DNA of 37,301 nt from NCBI GenBank assembly GCA_947481595.1, contig CANKHC010000007.1, positions 1-37,301 of the forward strand. The letters run 5' to 3'. Every line of letters starts with the position of its first letter. Position 1 is the first letter of the stretch. Position numbers and translations under genes: made by a program. This DNA comes from Fidelibacterota bacterium (GTDB taxonomy: Bacteria; Pseudomonadota; Alphaproteobacteria; Rhodospirillales; Rhodospirillaceae). The notes under the pieces were generated by a model. That model worked only from the letters and a program-made list of their open reading frames with translations, searched no databases and was not told the DNA's origin. Shown one piece after another: positions 9,421-18,539 of the stretch.

Positions 9421-9912
9421 GAGCGCATCTCCAGAGTTGGACTATGGGGGACGGTCGACATGATGCGGGGATGATAGCCTACAGCCTAAGGTCGCGCGAT
9501 AGCTGGAATGGGGCTTGGGCGCTCGAAAAAGACCCGAAAACCATCCCCTCGATGAGTAAGGGCGGCGCCGACCACCAGTCTGAAGCCCACCGCCTGTCCG
9601 CGCGGGACGTCACGCAGCACAGCCCAACGCGACCCACACACCTTTGCGCTGCGCGCGAGGGCTCCCATGGAATCTTCTCGTGGGCAAAACACGCGCTGCC
9701 GATTTGATACGGAGCATCTGTCTCGTTTTCAGGACGGCCGGTTTGCTTTTTTCCGTAAGCCGCGCACGCAGATGTGAGGAGAACATCCCCACGGGGATGT
9801 GACCTTTCACTGCTGAATAGGTCTTTCACGAAAAGAGCGCCGGCTGTAAAAATCCCGGCGTTGGAATTCACACGCTGCGTTTTGTACGCACGTATCCTGA
9901 GGAGGATTACTC

Positions 9913-10500
9913 ATGAAAAAACTGATCATCGGCTCTCTGCTCGCGACCGCCATGGCGCTGCCTGCCTATGCCGCGCTCAAGGACGGCAACAAAGCCCCCG
10001 ACTTCAAGGCGCGCGCTTCGCTCGACGGCAAGGAATTCGATTTCTCGCTGGCGGACGCGCTGAAGAAAGGCCCGGTCGTGGTCTACTTCTATCCCGCGGC
10101 CTACACCCCGGGCTGCAACGCGGAAGCTCATGAGTTCGCGGTCGCCAAAGAAAAGTTCGACGTGGCGGGTGCCACCATCATCGGCGTTTCGCAGGACAAC
10201 ATCGAACGCCTGATCGAATTCTCGTCCGATCCGGCCTATTGCGCCGGCAAGTTCCCGGTCGCCTCGGATTCCAAGGGCGAAATCTCCAAGGCCTATAACC
10301 TCTCGGTGCGCGTGCGCGAAGACGGTTCGAAAGATATCAAGGGCCGCGACCTGTCGAAGCGCAACTCGACCGAACGCACCACCTTCGTGATCGGCAAGGA
10401 CGGCCAGATCGTCAAGACGCTATCCTCGGCCGACGACGGCATCAAAGCGTCCGACCACGCCGAGAAGTCGCTCGAAGTGCTGGCGAGCCTGAAGAAGTAA
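9913..10500 (+). CDS. Periplasmic peroxiredoxin (AhpC/TSA, Bcp/PrxQ-like)
   Basis: Signal peptide MKKLIIGSLLATAMALPAYA; thioredoxin-fold PVVVYFYPAAYTPGCNAEAHEF; GGAGG-like SD upstream. Confidence 0.9.
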   Translation: MKKLIIGSLLATAMALPAYAALKDGNKAPDFKARASLDGKEFDFSLADALKKGPVVVYFYPAAYTPGCNAEAHEFAVAKEKFDVAGATIIGVSQDNIERLIEFSSDPAYCAGKFPVASDSKGEISKAYNLSVRVREDGSKDIKGRDLSKRNSTERTTFVIGKDGQIVKTLSSADDGIKASDHAEKSLEVLASLKK

Positions 10501-10521
10501 ATCTCCGCTCGCGCGGATAGG

Positions 10522-10557
10522 AAACGGCACGGGATCGCTCCCGTGCCGTTTTTATTT
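10522..10557 (+). terminator. Rho-independent terminator after peroxiredoxin gene
   Basis: Perfect stem CGGCACGGGA-TCGC-TCCCGTGCCG (AAA/TTT extension) followed by TTTTTATTTT. Confidence 0.92.
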
Positions 10558-10562
10558 TACCC

Positions 10563-11000
10563 ATGACCGACATCCTCGCTTACGGCGGATTGTTCATTGC
10601 GGCTCTTGCTGCCGCTACCATTTTACCAATGCAGTCGGAGGCGGCGCTCGTCGGCCTTCTTCTTTCGGACGCCTATCCACCGTGGGCACTGCTCGCCGTC
10701 GCCAGCGCAGGCAATGTATTGGGTGCCGTGATCAATTGGCTGCTGGGACGCGGGATCGCACGCTATCGCGACCGGCCCTGGTTTCCGGTCAAAGCCGAGA
10801 CGCTGGCGAAAGCCGAAGCTTGGTATCGCCGTTATGGCAAGTGGTCGCTGCTGCTGAGTTGGGCGCCGTTGATCGGCGATCCGCTGACGGTCGCGGCGGG
10901 TGTGCTGCGCGAGCCGTTCCCCGTGTTTCTGGTCCTGGTGACGGTCGCCAAGGTCGGCCGGTACCTGGTCCTGGCCGCAGCGACGCTCGCGCTGGTCTGA
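10563..11000 (+). CDS. YqaA/DedA-like membrane protein (SNARE-associated/VTT)
   Basis: Hydrophobic 145-aa protein; LPMQSEAALVGLL, GNVLGAVINWLLGRGI, WAPLIGDPLTVAAGVLREPFPVFL typical of YqaA proteins. Confidence 0.85.
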   Translation: MTDILAYGGLFIAALAAATILPMQSEAALVGLLLSDAYPPWALLAVASAGNVLGAVINWLLGRGIARYRDRPWFPVKAETLAKAEAWYRRYGKWSLLLSWAPLIGDPLTVAAGVLREPFPVFLVLVTVAKVGRYLVLAAATLALV

Positions 11001-11097
11001 TCCTTTTTGTAACAGCTGGGAGGTCAAAAATCATATCGGCATCATATTGATATCATGTCACGATGCCTGCGCTGGGTCGGGCCATGGGAGATACCAT

Positions 11098-11661
11098 ATG
11101 ACCATCCTCAAATATGCAGCGGCGGCCGGGTGCGGGTTCGCATTCGCTCTCGCCCTCACACAGAGTGATCTTTGGGCGGCCGCGGTCGCCCCGCGCTTTC
11201 CAAAAGGCATTCCGAACCTGACTGAAAACAACACCGGCGCTCCCGGCGGCAACTGGCTGGCCGGCGCCAAGGACGACGCCGAGCGCATCCGGCGCCTGCA
11301 GATCTACGCCGGCGGTACCGACCAGCAGATGTGGCAGGTCGGCTATCGCTACGAACAGACCTTTCATGCGATCACCGACGGCAACTGGGACTTCGCGCTC
11401 TATCAATGGGGCAAGCTGCGCGACGTCATGAATGTCGCGTTCATGAAGCGCCCCAACCGCACACCGAACGGCGAAGCGTTCTTCCTCGACAGCGTTTGGG
11501 GCCAAGTCGAAGGCGTGCTGAAGAGCAAGGACCCCCAGGCGGCCCGCGCGGCGTTCAACCAGGTCGCGCGTCAGGCCTGCCAAGGCTGCCACGAGGCCGA
11601 AGCCATGCCCTGGCTGAACACCCAGGACGTCTTCAAGCGGACCGCAAGTTTTCCGAACTGA
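11098..11661 (+). CDS. Exported monohaem cytochrome c'-like protein
   Basis: Signal-peptide-like N-terminus; single C-terminal haem motif CQGCH (QVARQACQGCHEAEAMPWLN) as in class II cytochromes. Confidence 0.65.
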   Translation: MTILKYAAAAGCGFAFALALTQSDLWAAAVAPRFPKGIPNLTENNTGAPGGNWLAGAKDDAERIRRLQIYAGGTDQQMWQVGYRYEQTFHAITDGNWDFALYQWGKLRDVMNVAFMKRPNRTPNGEAFFLDSVWGQVEGVLKSKDPQAARAAFNQVARQACQGCHEAEAMPWLNTQDVFKRTASFPN

Positions 11662-11707
11662 CGCGGGCGAGAAAGAAGCGCGCCGGCGCTGCTTGACCTG
11701 CCCCCAT

Positions 11708-11729
11708 TATTTCGTTATTTTACGAAATA
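11708..11729. promoter_or_regulatory. Inverted repeat TATTTCGT-N6-ACGAAATA, candidate SdpR/ArsR autoregulatory operator
   Basis: Perfect 8-bp arms about 18 nt upstream of the ArsR-family ATG. Confidence 0.6.
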
Positions 11730-11746
11730 CCGAAAGAGGGAGAGCG

Positions 11747-12076
11747 ATGGGCGATCTTTTCGAAGCTTTGGCGAACCCGGCACGGCGGCAGATCCTGGCC
11801 TTGCTGCGCATGAAGGACATGACCGCCGGCGAGATCGCCGAGCATGTGCCGCTCGCCAAATCCACGCTTTCCCAGCATTTCAATGTGCTGAAGGCCGCCG
11901 ACCTGGTGCGGTTCAAGCGCGAGGGGACGACCATCACTTACAGCCTCAACACCTCGGTCATTGAAGAAGGCCTGATGGACGTCATGCGCCTTCTGAAACT
12001 GGACAAGGCATCACGGGAGAAAAAACCATGGGCACGGCACTCCGCGTTGGCTGGATCCTCTTCGCGCTCTCGGTAG
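11747..12076 (+). CDS. ArsR/SdpR-family HTH transcriptional repressor
   Basis: LFEALANPARRQILALLRMKDMTAGEIAEHVPLAKSTLSQHFNVLKAADLVRFKREGTTITYSLN. Confidence 0.9.
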   Translation: MGDLFEALANPARRQILALLRMKDMTAGEIAEHVPLAKSTLSQHFNVLKAADLVRFKREGTTITYSLNTSVIEEGLMDVMRLLKLDKASREKKPWARHSALAGSSSRSR

Positions 12077-12723
12077 TCGTCGGGATCATCGCCGCCGTCA
12101 CAACGACAGGCGAGCTCCGCGCGGCAAGCATGTTCTCGGACGAGGCGAGCGTGCGCGCGCCGTATATTTACTACTTCTTCTTTCCCGGGACTTTGGCCTT
12201 GATCCTGCTGCTCGCCGGCGTGGTTCTGCGCGACAAGCCAGCTTCCAAATTCCGCGACGCCGTCGTCATCGGCACGGCCGCCGTCATGCTGCTGACGCAG
12301 GTGGGCAACGTCGCGAAACAGCTCGATATGGAGTTGGTTTTCCTTGGCCCGCTGCAACGGCTCGGCTTCCTCGCCGGCGTCCTCTTGATCATCGCCGGCA
12401 ACTACCTCCCCAAAGCCGCGCGCGAGGATGCTTTGGCGCTGCCGCGGCCCTGGAGCTTCTTCTTCTCCATCCCCTGGACGCTGCCCTTCGCCTACCTGTT
12501 CGGCGTGCGCACCTGGTGGACGCTGGCCAGCGAGCGCGTCTGGAACCGCACGCATCGTCTCGCTGGGCGGCTGTGGATCGTCAGCGGCATCACCGTTGCC
12601 GCCACGTCCTGGATGGCCGACACCGGCGTTCTGAAGAGCGCCATCATGGGGTCGCTGGTCCTCAATATTGCCGTGCCGATCTTCTATTCATTCGCCATCC
12701 GCGAAGACCACGCCGCGGCGTGA
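12028..12723 (+). CDS. SdpI-family membrane protein
   Basis: Multiple TM segments; LFGVRTWWTLASERVWNRTHRLAGRLWIVSG is the SdpI signature; overlaps the repressor ORF by 49 nt. Confidence 0.85.
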   Translation: MGTALRVGWILFALSVVVGIIAAVTTTGELRAASMFSDEASVRAPYIYYFFFPGTLALILLLAGVVLRDKPASKFRDAVVIGTAAVMLLTQVGNVAKQLDMELVFLGPLQRLGFLAGVLLIIAGNYLPKAAREDALALPRPWSFFFSIPWTLPFAYLFGVRTWWTLASERVWNRTHRLAGRLWIVSGITVAATSWMADTGVLKSAIMGSLVLNIAVPIFYSFAIREDHAAA

Positions 12724-12754
12724 GGCGTCGCCGCGCCCTCAAGAGAGGTGGGAC

Positions 12755-13912
12755 ATGATCGAACTCGTTCTCGGCATCGCCATCGTCGGGCCGATCTTGT
12801 TCATCTTCGTTTTCCCGACAGTCGTATTTGTCGCTGGCGAAATAGAACAAGGTCGTTGGGCGCGCCGCATGGCGCTTACGCGCAACGCGCACATACAGCG
12901 CATGGTGGAGCATACCGGTGATCAAAAAGACCTCGGCGCGCCGCCCGCCCTAAAACGCCGCTGGAAAATGTCGCGGATCGCCGCCGCTGTCGGCATCGTC
13001 TATGCGGTTTTGCTCGTATTCCTTGTCATTCAAGCCAACGTTGCGATCTCGGGCCGCGAAGTGCTCGCGCCGGAGGCCGAAGCGCCCGGGCGATTTGTAG
13101 TGATGGACGGACACCGGCTGCATGTGGCCACGCGCGGCGACGTGCACGGCGATCCCAGCGGCGCACCTCTGCTTCTCATTCATGGTTTTGCCACGCCGGG
13201 CCACGCCACGTTCCTGCCCTGGGCAGAGAAACTCACCCCGAAACGCGCGCTCATCCTGCCCGATCTTCTTGGGTATGGATTCTCCGAACGCATCACCGTC
13301 CCCGGTCCCTACTACGGCCAAAAGGGCCAGACGGCTGCAGTGGCGGCGATGCTCGATGATCTCGGTGTCGCACAGGTCGACGTGGTCGGTCATTCTTACG
13401 GCGGGGTCATCGCAGCACAGTTCGCCATCGACTATCCCGAACGCGTGCGGCGGATCATTTTTATGGATGCGGCGATTTATTTCCCGCCATCGCGCGTGTC
13501 CGAGGCCATCATCCAAGCGCCGCTCGGCATCGGCCGTACGGTGTTCTGGCATGGCTTCGGCGGCGGGCCACTCAGCATCGTGTCGATGTTCTGCAAGACG
13601 CGCCCGGATTGCCCATGGATGCCACCGACGCGCATCAAAGACACCACGGACGCCGTCCGCGCCACGATGTATTCCCAGCGGCACTACACCGAAGGTGCGT
13701 TCACCTTCGACGACATCGCCAAAATCACCGCCCCCGCCCTGGTGCTGTGGGGCGAGGATGACATTCTTGTGCCCGTTCGTGACGGCTACCGCCTTGCCGA
13801 CGCGCTGAAGGCGCCGCTGGCCCTCGTTCCGGGCGCCAAGCACATGCCCTATCTGCAGAAGCCGGACGCCGTCGCCGACTGGGTGATGGATTTTCTCACG
13901 CCGCCGCCCTGA
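12755..13912 (+). CDS. Membrane-anchored alpha/beta hydrolase
   Basis: LLLIHGFATPGHATFLPW, VDVVGHSYGGVIAAQFAIDYPERVRRIIFMDAA (GHSYGG nucleophile elbow), GEDDILVP; SD AGAGGTGG. Confidence 0.88.
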   Translation: MIELVLGIAIVGPILFIFVFPTVVFVAGEIEQGRWARRMALTRNAHIQRMVEHTGDQKDLGAPPALKRRWKMSRIAAAVGIVYAVLLVFLVIQANVAISGREVLAPEAEAPGRFVVMDGHRLHVATRGDVHGDPSGAPLLLIHGFATPGHATFLPWAEKLTPKRALILPDLLGYGFSERITVPGPYYGQKGQTAAVAAMLDDLGVAQVDVVGHSYGGVIAAQFAIDYPERVRRIIFMDAAIYFPPSRVSEAIIQAPLGIGRTVFWHGFGGGPLSIVSMFCKTRPDCPWMPPTRIKDTTDAVRATMYSQRHYTEGAFTFDDIAKITAPALVLWGEDDILVPVRDGYRLADALKAPLALVPGAKHMPYLQKPDAVADWVMDFLTPPP

Positions 13913-13923
13913 TATATCCCGCA

Positions 13924-14238
13924 CTACTCCAGCGTGCGCATCAGGAAGGCGCGCACCACGATTTCCTGCTGGCCGAGCTTGGATTCAAGACCTTTGCGGA
14001 AATCACTCCACCAGGTTTCGTCGAGCGCCCCAGCCATGACCTCGACGATGACGACATCGTCGTGCTGCGTCCGGTTGGGACCGGCCCACACGCCGTGCGC
14101 CGGCGCGCGCCCGAAAGCGGTCACGCCGCCGAATTTCGCGACCAGGGTGGTTTTGACGCTCTCCAGGACATCATCCGGAAAAGCGCGGCCCTGGTTGTCG
14201 GCCACGGGCAAAAGCAACTGGATCAAATGGGAGAACAT
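13924..14238 (-). CDS. Hypothetical protein, 104 aa
   Basis: Coherent ORF MFSHLIQLLLPVADNQGRAFPDDVLESVKTTLVAKFGGVTAFGRAPAHGVW..., convergent with the hydrolase gene. Confidence 0.6.
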   Translation of the reverse strand: MFSHLIQLLLPVADNQGRAFPDDVLESVKTTLVAKFGGVTAFGRAPAHGVWAGPNRTQHDDVVIVEVMAGALDETWWSDFRKGLESKLGQQEIVVRAFLMRTLE

Positions 14239-14638
14239 GGTGCTGTAACCTGCCGCACGTCATTTGGGTTCCGAGATGAAGCCCGGCGCGGGCCTCTTTC
14301 CCGCCGTGGCAGCGCAACCGTGGCGCAGGAACAAGCAGAACGGTCAGGAGCGGTGAGGATGCACCCGCATGGACCGCAAAAAGCAGCACCCCCGTTCTCG
14401 TTCCGCGGCGTCGATCGCGCCCAGTCTCGTCCGCGGCGCGGATGATGTGATGCGCCTTGTGAGATTCCGGGGAGTGGCGGTGGTGAGGTCGGACTCCTCG
14501 TCTTCCGCCGTCGCGCAACGTGGCCGCGCGTCAGGGCGAACAGGGTATTAAACTCGAGGTTGTAACTCACGTATATGGCAACTAACCCAAGCGGATGCTA
14601 CGTTGGAGGCAACTTTGCTCCCATGCCCCGACCTCGTC

Positions 14639-15175
14639 ATGAATGCACCCGCGAAGAAAAACCCCAAGGACCGCAATCTCTTTGCGAGCTTGGTCAATGC
14701 TCGCAAGGCCAACGTCATCACCGTCACCGCCGACGCCAGCCGTTTAAATCGCCCCGGTTCGCCGGTGTGGAATTCCGGTGAGAACGTGGCCCCCATCTTG
14801 GCGATGATGGTGATTTCGCTTGTGCTGATGTTCACCGCGAACGTCATCGTCGGCACCGCTGCGATGATCCTCGGCGTGTTGATTTATTTTACGGCGATTC
14901 GTCCGTGGATCCTGCAGCGCGTGTACGACCGCGCGGTCGAAGCTGCCCTGACCAATCCTCACAACTGGGATCTGCTTTGGAAAAAAGGCGGACTGATTAT
15001 CAAGCTCAACGACGCCAAAGGCCTGCGATGCGAAGCCCCGCGCGGCGATTGGCGCGCTTTTGCCGCGAACCACCTTCCCCGCGTGGAAATCGACGGTGTG
15101 CAGCAATACACCGAGTTCAATCGCAACACCAAAAGCGGCGACCTCGCCGTTGCAACGAGCGACCTCAGTATGTGA
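14639..15175 (+). CDS. Hypothetical protein with two predicted TM helices
   Basis: NVAPILAMMVISLVLMFTANVIVGTAAMILGVLIYFTAI followed by a soluble domain. Confidence 0.65.
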   Translation: MNAPAKKNPKDRNLFASLVNARKANVITVTADASRLNRPGSPVWNSGENVAPILAMMVISLVLMFTANVIVGTAAMILGVLIYFTAIRPWILQRVYDRAVEAALTNPHNWDLLWKKGGLIIKLNDAKGLRCEAPRGDWRAFAANHLPRVEIDGVQQYTEFNRNTKSGDLAVATSDLSM

Positions 15176-15208
15176 GGTCGGTATGGAGCTGTCCCAAGCG
15201 GACGGCTG

Positions 15209-16339
15209 TCACGTCGCCTGCGGCGAAGGCGCGGGAAAGTACTTGATCAAGTCCCGAATGTGCGCGGGATCGATCGTGTAGTCCCAATAGATTTCAGCCG
15301 GGTCGGTGTTGTCGGGAAGACTCACGCGCTGCCCCACCATTCTCATAAAGGGCTGACCAAGGAGGAGTGCGCCGAAGGTCGCGTTGTATTTGCCAAGAAT
15401 AGCCGGCGAGGGAGTCAACTCGACGACGATGCAGTCCGCCGGCGCGATGGCGGCCGCCGCGGTCGCGGCACCAAGGGGCGCCACGATGATGTCGGCGTTG
15501 CGCACATAACCGATGAGATCTTGCTGCGATGTGTTGGCGCCGGTCAGGAAGCGAAAGCCGTGCGGCTCGAGCAGCGCGAAAACTTCGGCCTCGTTGACGC
15601 AGCGCTTCTGGGCTGCGTCCGATCTGCTGAAGAACAGGCGTTCGCGGCGGGGGGCGGGTGCTGTGTTCTCCCAAACGCGCCGGCGCAGGTCGTGAAGGGA
15701 TTCCTCGTGCAGCACGATGTTCTTGTTTTCGTCATGGGCGAACGGCGCGGTCCCGATGAAAAGCGTATCGACCTGTACCGCGGCCTCCGTGGGAATGGGG
15801 ATCAACCGCTGGCGTTTGATACCGGCGGCCTCGATCCACGCGAGATAGCGGTCAGGCACGACATCCGGATAGAGAATCTTGAGACTCTCATGTCCCGGAA
15901 TGCGGCTCAGCATCAGGCATTTGGCCACCGCTTCCCAGATGAAGTGTCCAAAGTTGCTGTTGCCCACGGACAGGCGGAAGGCCGGTTCGGTGATATGCAT
16001 CACCGGTTCGCCGAGTTCGGCTTCGACACCGCCGGCGACTTGCGTTTCCCAGGCTTGCGTATGAAAGGTCGGGTTGATGTCGCGGTAGGCCAGGCGCCGC
16101 GTGACGAAGACCTGGTTCTGGGGTGAATAGGGCGTGGAGTTCACGCTTTTCAGCACGACGTTGCGCACTTTCGCCACCGCCATTTCGGGGATGACGTAGC
16201 TAAACGGCTTGCCGGGAGTGGGTTGGCGGCCGATGTTCGTGAACGACTTAGCGGCCCGCTGCGCCGGCGGTCCAACCCAAATCATTTCGCCGCCCGTGGC
16301 ATCGGCGAATGTCGGCAGATCGACGTCCCGGAAAAACAT
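15209..16339 (-). CDS. Glycosyltransferase family 61 (DUF563) protein
   Basis: SNFGHFIWEAVAKCLML, RERLFFSRSDAAQKRCVNEAEVFALLEPHGFRFL, ADIIVAPLGAATAAAAIAPADCIVVELTP. Confidence 0.82.
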   Translation of the reverse strand: MFFRDVDLPTFADATGGEMIWVGPPAQRAAKSFTNIGRQPTPGKPFSYVIPEMAVAKVRNVVLKSVNSTPYSPQNQVFVTRRLAYRDINPTFHTQAWETQVAGGVEAELGEPVMHITEPAFRLSVGNSNFGHFIWEAVAKCLMLSRIPGHESLKILYPDVVPDRYLAWIEAAGIKRQRLIPIPTEAAVQVDTLFIGTAPFAHDENKNIVLHEESLHDLRRRVWENTAPAPRRERLFFSRSDAAQKRCVNEAEVFALLEPHGFRFLTGANTSQQDLIGYVRNADIIVAPLGAATAAAAIAPADCIVVELTPSPAILGKYNATFGALLLGQPFMRMVGQRVSLPDNTDPAEIYWDYTIDPAHIRDLIKYFPAPSPQAT

Positions 16340-16556
16340 TCAATGTCTCTTTGCGACCTGAACCCAGCGCGGTGTTCGCGCCGCCTATCCTTAAGGCGTC
16401 AGCAGGTCGCACACAAGCGAGCCACCGGAGCGCTTCGCGATCACAAATAATTGTACCAAGCACAGCCGTTTTGCTGAAGCCGCGCAGACCGGCGTCGTGA
16501 CATAAACGACGAAGGCAGATAAATGTACGGCTTAATACCGCCACGCGGGGGCGGGG

Positions 16557-18512
16557 TTGTTTTCGGGGGTTGGTTTGCAAAATCGGTATTGGCTTTGGGG
16601 CTGGGCGGCCTTCGCGGCGCTCAACGTGACGGGCCCTGCGGCCTATGCGCAGCGCGCGGATGAGAACATCGTCAAGACGGCCGATGACGCCTTCGGCTCG
16701 CGGGTGGGGAGCGAGAACATCGGGCTCTACAGTTCGTCGAGCGCACGCGGGTTCAACCCCGCGCAGGCCGGCAACACGCGCTTCGAGGGGCTCTACTTCG
16801 ATCAGCAAGCTTTCATGGGCCGTACGGTGGTGCCGCGCACCAGCATTCGCGTCGGCCTCTCGGCGCAGTCCTATCCGTTTCCGGCGCCGACCGGCATCGT
16901 CGATATCGCATTGTTCATTCCCGACGACAAAACCACCTTCAGCTTTATTCACGAAACCCGGCGGCCCACCGGCCTCAATCTCGAACTTTTCGACTTCAAG
17001 ACACCGATCAACGAGAAGGTCTCGATCAGCGCCGATCTCGGCGGCTTCCACATCTACAGCGACGGCGATCAGCACGCCAATTTGTGGCTGGCATCGTCGG
17101 TCGTGCGCTGGCGCCCGGCTGATGACCTCGAAGTGATCCCTTTCTTCTACTTCCAGCGCAGCGAAGACGGCGAAGTGTCACCTTCGGTGTTCACGGGCGG
17201 GGCTTATTTGCCGCCGCGCATCGACCGCGGGGTCTTTTACGGCCAGGCGTGGGCAGACCGCTCGATGGACGAACTCACTTATGGGGTCGTGGCGCGCGGC
17301 AACGCTTGGGACAACTGGCGTCTGCAGGCGGGGCTCTTCCAATCGGATTTGACGCGGCCGAAGAACTACGTGGTCTTTTACCGCAACGTTCAGCCGAACG
17401 GTGTCGGCAGTCTCGATATCCTGCGCTATCCCGAGCACAGCGCGGACTCGGTCTCGGGCGAAGCGCGGGCGTCGGGCACGTTCACGAATGGCGCGTTCCG
17501 TCATACCGTGCATTTCGCCGTGCGCGGGCGCGATACGCGCCGGCTGTTCGGCGGCGGGACCACGACGAACTACGGCACGGCCACGATCGGGGTCGAGCGC
17601 GCGGTCAGCGAGCTCGACGGCTGGCGGTTTGGTGCGCGCGACCGGGACGCCGTCAAGCAGGTCTCGCCGGGCGTGTCCTATGTCAGTCAGTGGGCCAATG
17701 TGGGCGAGTTCAGCGTAGGACTGCAAAAGAGTTTCTATCGGCGCAACTCAGGCAAAGAGAATGCGTCGCCGACCACGACCAAGAGTCAGCCCTGGCTCTA
17801 CAACGGCACGCTCGCGTACTACGCTACGCCTAAGCTCGCGTTCTACAGCGGCTATACGCGCGGGCTCGAGGAATTCGGCACTGCGCCCGACAACGCCGCC
17901 AATGCCGGCGAACCGCTAGCGGCCCAGCTCACCAAACAGGTTGATGCGGGTCTGCGCTACACCATCAAGCCCGGCTTGACCTTCGTGGGCGGCGTGTTCG
18001 AGGTGAGCAAGCCCTACTTCGATCGCGATCCGGCCAACGTCTACAGCGTGGTCGGCAGTCTCAAGCACAGCGGCGTCGAGATGTCGTTGAGCGGCCAGCC
18101 CTTCACCGGTCTGACGGTCGTCGCGGGGGCAGTGTTCCTGAAGGCGCGTGTTTCAGGCTTGCCGGTGGACAACGGACTGATCGGCAAGATCTCGCCGGGC
18201 ACGGCGCCGCGTCTTCTGCGGCTCAACCTGCAATACGGCGCACCGTCGTGGAAGGGCTTCACCATCGAAGCCAATGTCGAGAACGAAGGATCGCAGGTCG
18301 CCAACCGCGCCAACACACTCCGAGTTCCGTCGTTGACGACGCTGTCGGCGGCGGCGCGCTATCCTTTCGCGGTAGGGGATGCCCATGTGAACGTGCGCGT
18401 TCAGGTGATCAACCTGCTCGATACATTTGCCTGGACGGTGGAAGGCAACTCGGGACGGTTTACGTCGAGCCCAGCGCGCGCGTTCTTCTTCAGGATCGCG
18501 GCGGATTATTGA
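16557..18512 (+). CDS. TonB-dependent receptor-like outer-membrane protein (compact plug), copy 1
   Basis: ADENIVKTADDAFG (TonB-box-like), SARGFNPAQAGNTRFEGLYFDQQAF, barrel region, C-terminal aromatic (FFFRIAADY). Near-collinear paralogue at 35237-37159. Start uncertain (track start is TTG). Confidence 0.85.
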   Translation: MFSGVGLQNRYWLWGWAAFAALNVTGPAAYAQRADENIVKTADDAFGSRVGSENIGLYSSSSARGFNPAQAGNTRFEGLYFDQQAFMGRTVVPRTSIRVGLSAQSYPFPAPTGIVDIALFIPDDKTTFSFIHETRRPTGLNLELFDFKTPINEKVSISADLGGFHIYSDGDQHANLWLASSVVRWRPADDLEVIPFFYFQRSEDGEVSPSVFTGGAYLPPRIDRGVFYGQAWADRSMDELTYGVVARGNAWDNWRLQAGLFQSDLTRPKNYVVFYRNVQPNGVGSLDILRYPEHSADSVSGEARASGTFTNGAFRHTVHFAVRGRDTRRLFGGGTTTNYGTATIGVERAVSELDGWRFGARDRDAVKQVSPGVSYVSQWANVGEFSVGLQKSFYRRNSGKENASPTTTKSQPWLYNGTLAYYATPKLAFYSGYTRGLEEFGTAPDNAANAGEPLAAQLTKQVDAGLRYTIKPGLTFVGGVFEVSKPYFDRDPANVYSVVGSLKHSGVEMSLSGQPFTGLTVVAGAVFLKARVSGLPVDNGLIGKISPGTAPRLLRLNLQYGAPSWKGFTIEANVENEGSQVANRANTLRVPSLTTLSAAARYPFAVGDAHVNVRVQVINLLDTFAWTVEGNSGRFTSSPARAFFFRIAADY

Positions 18513-18539
18513 GGAGCGCTCACCTGTGGTGGCGCGCGC

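Noticed and set aside
11030-11060. Iterated ATCATAT-like words upstream of the cytochrome gene
   Set aside because: Short, imperfect and not palindromic; AT-rich promoter composition explains them
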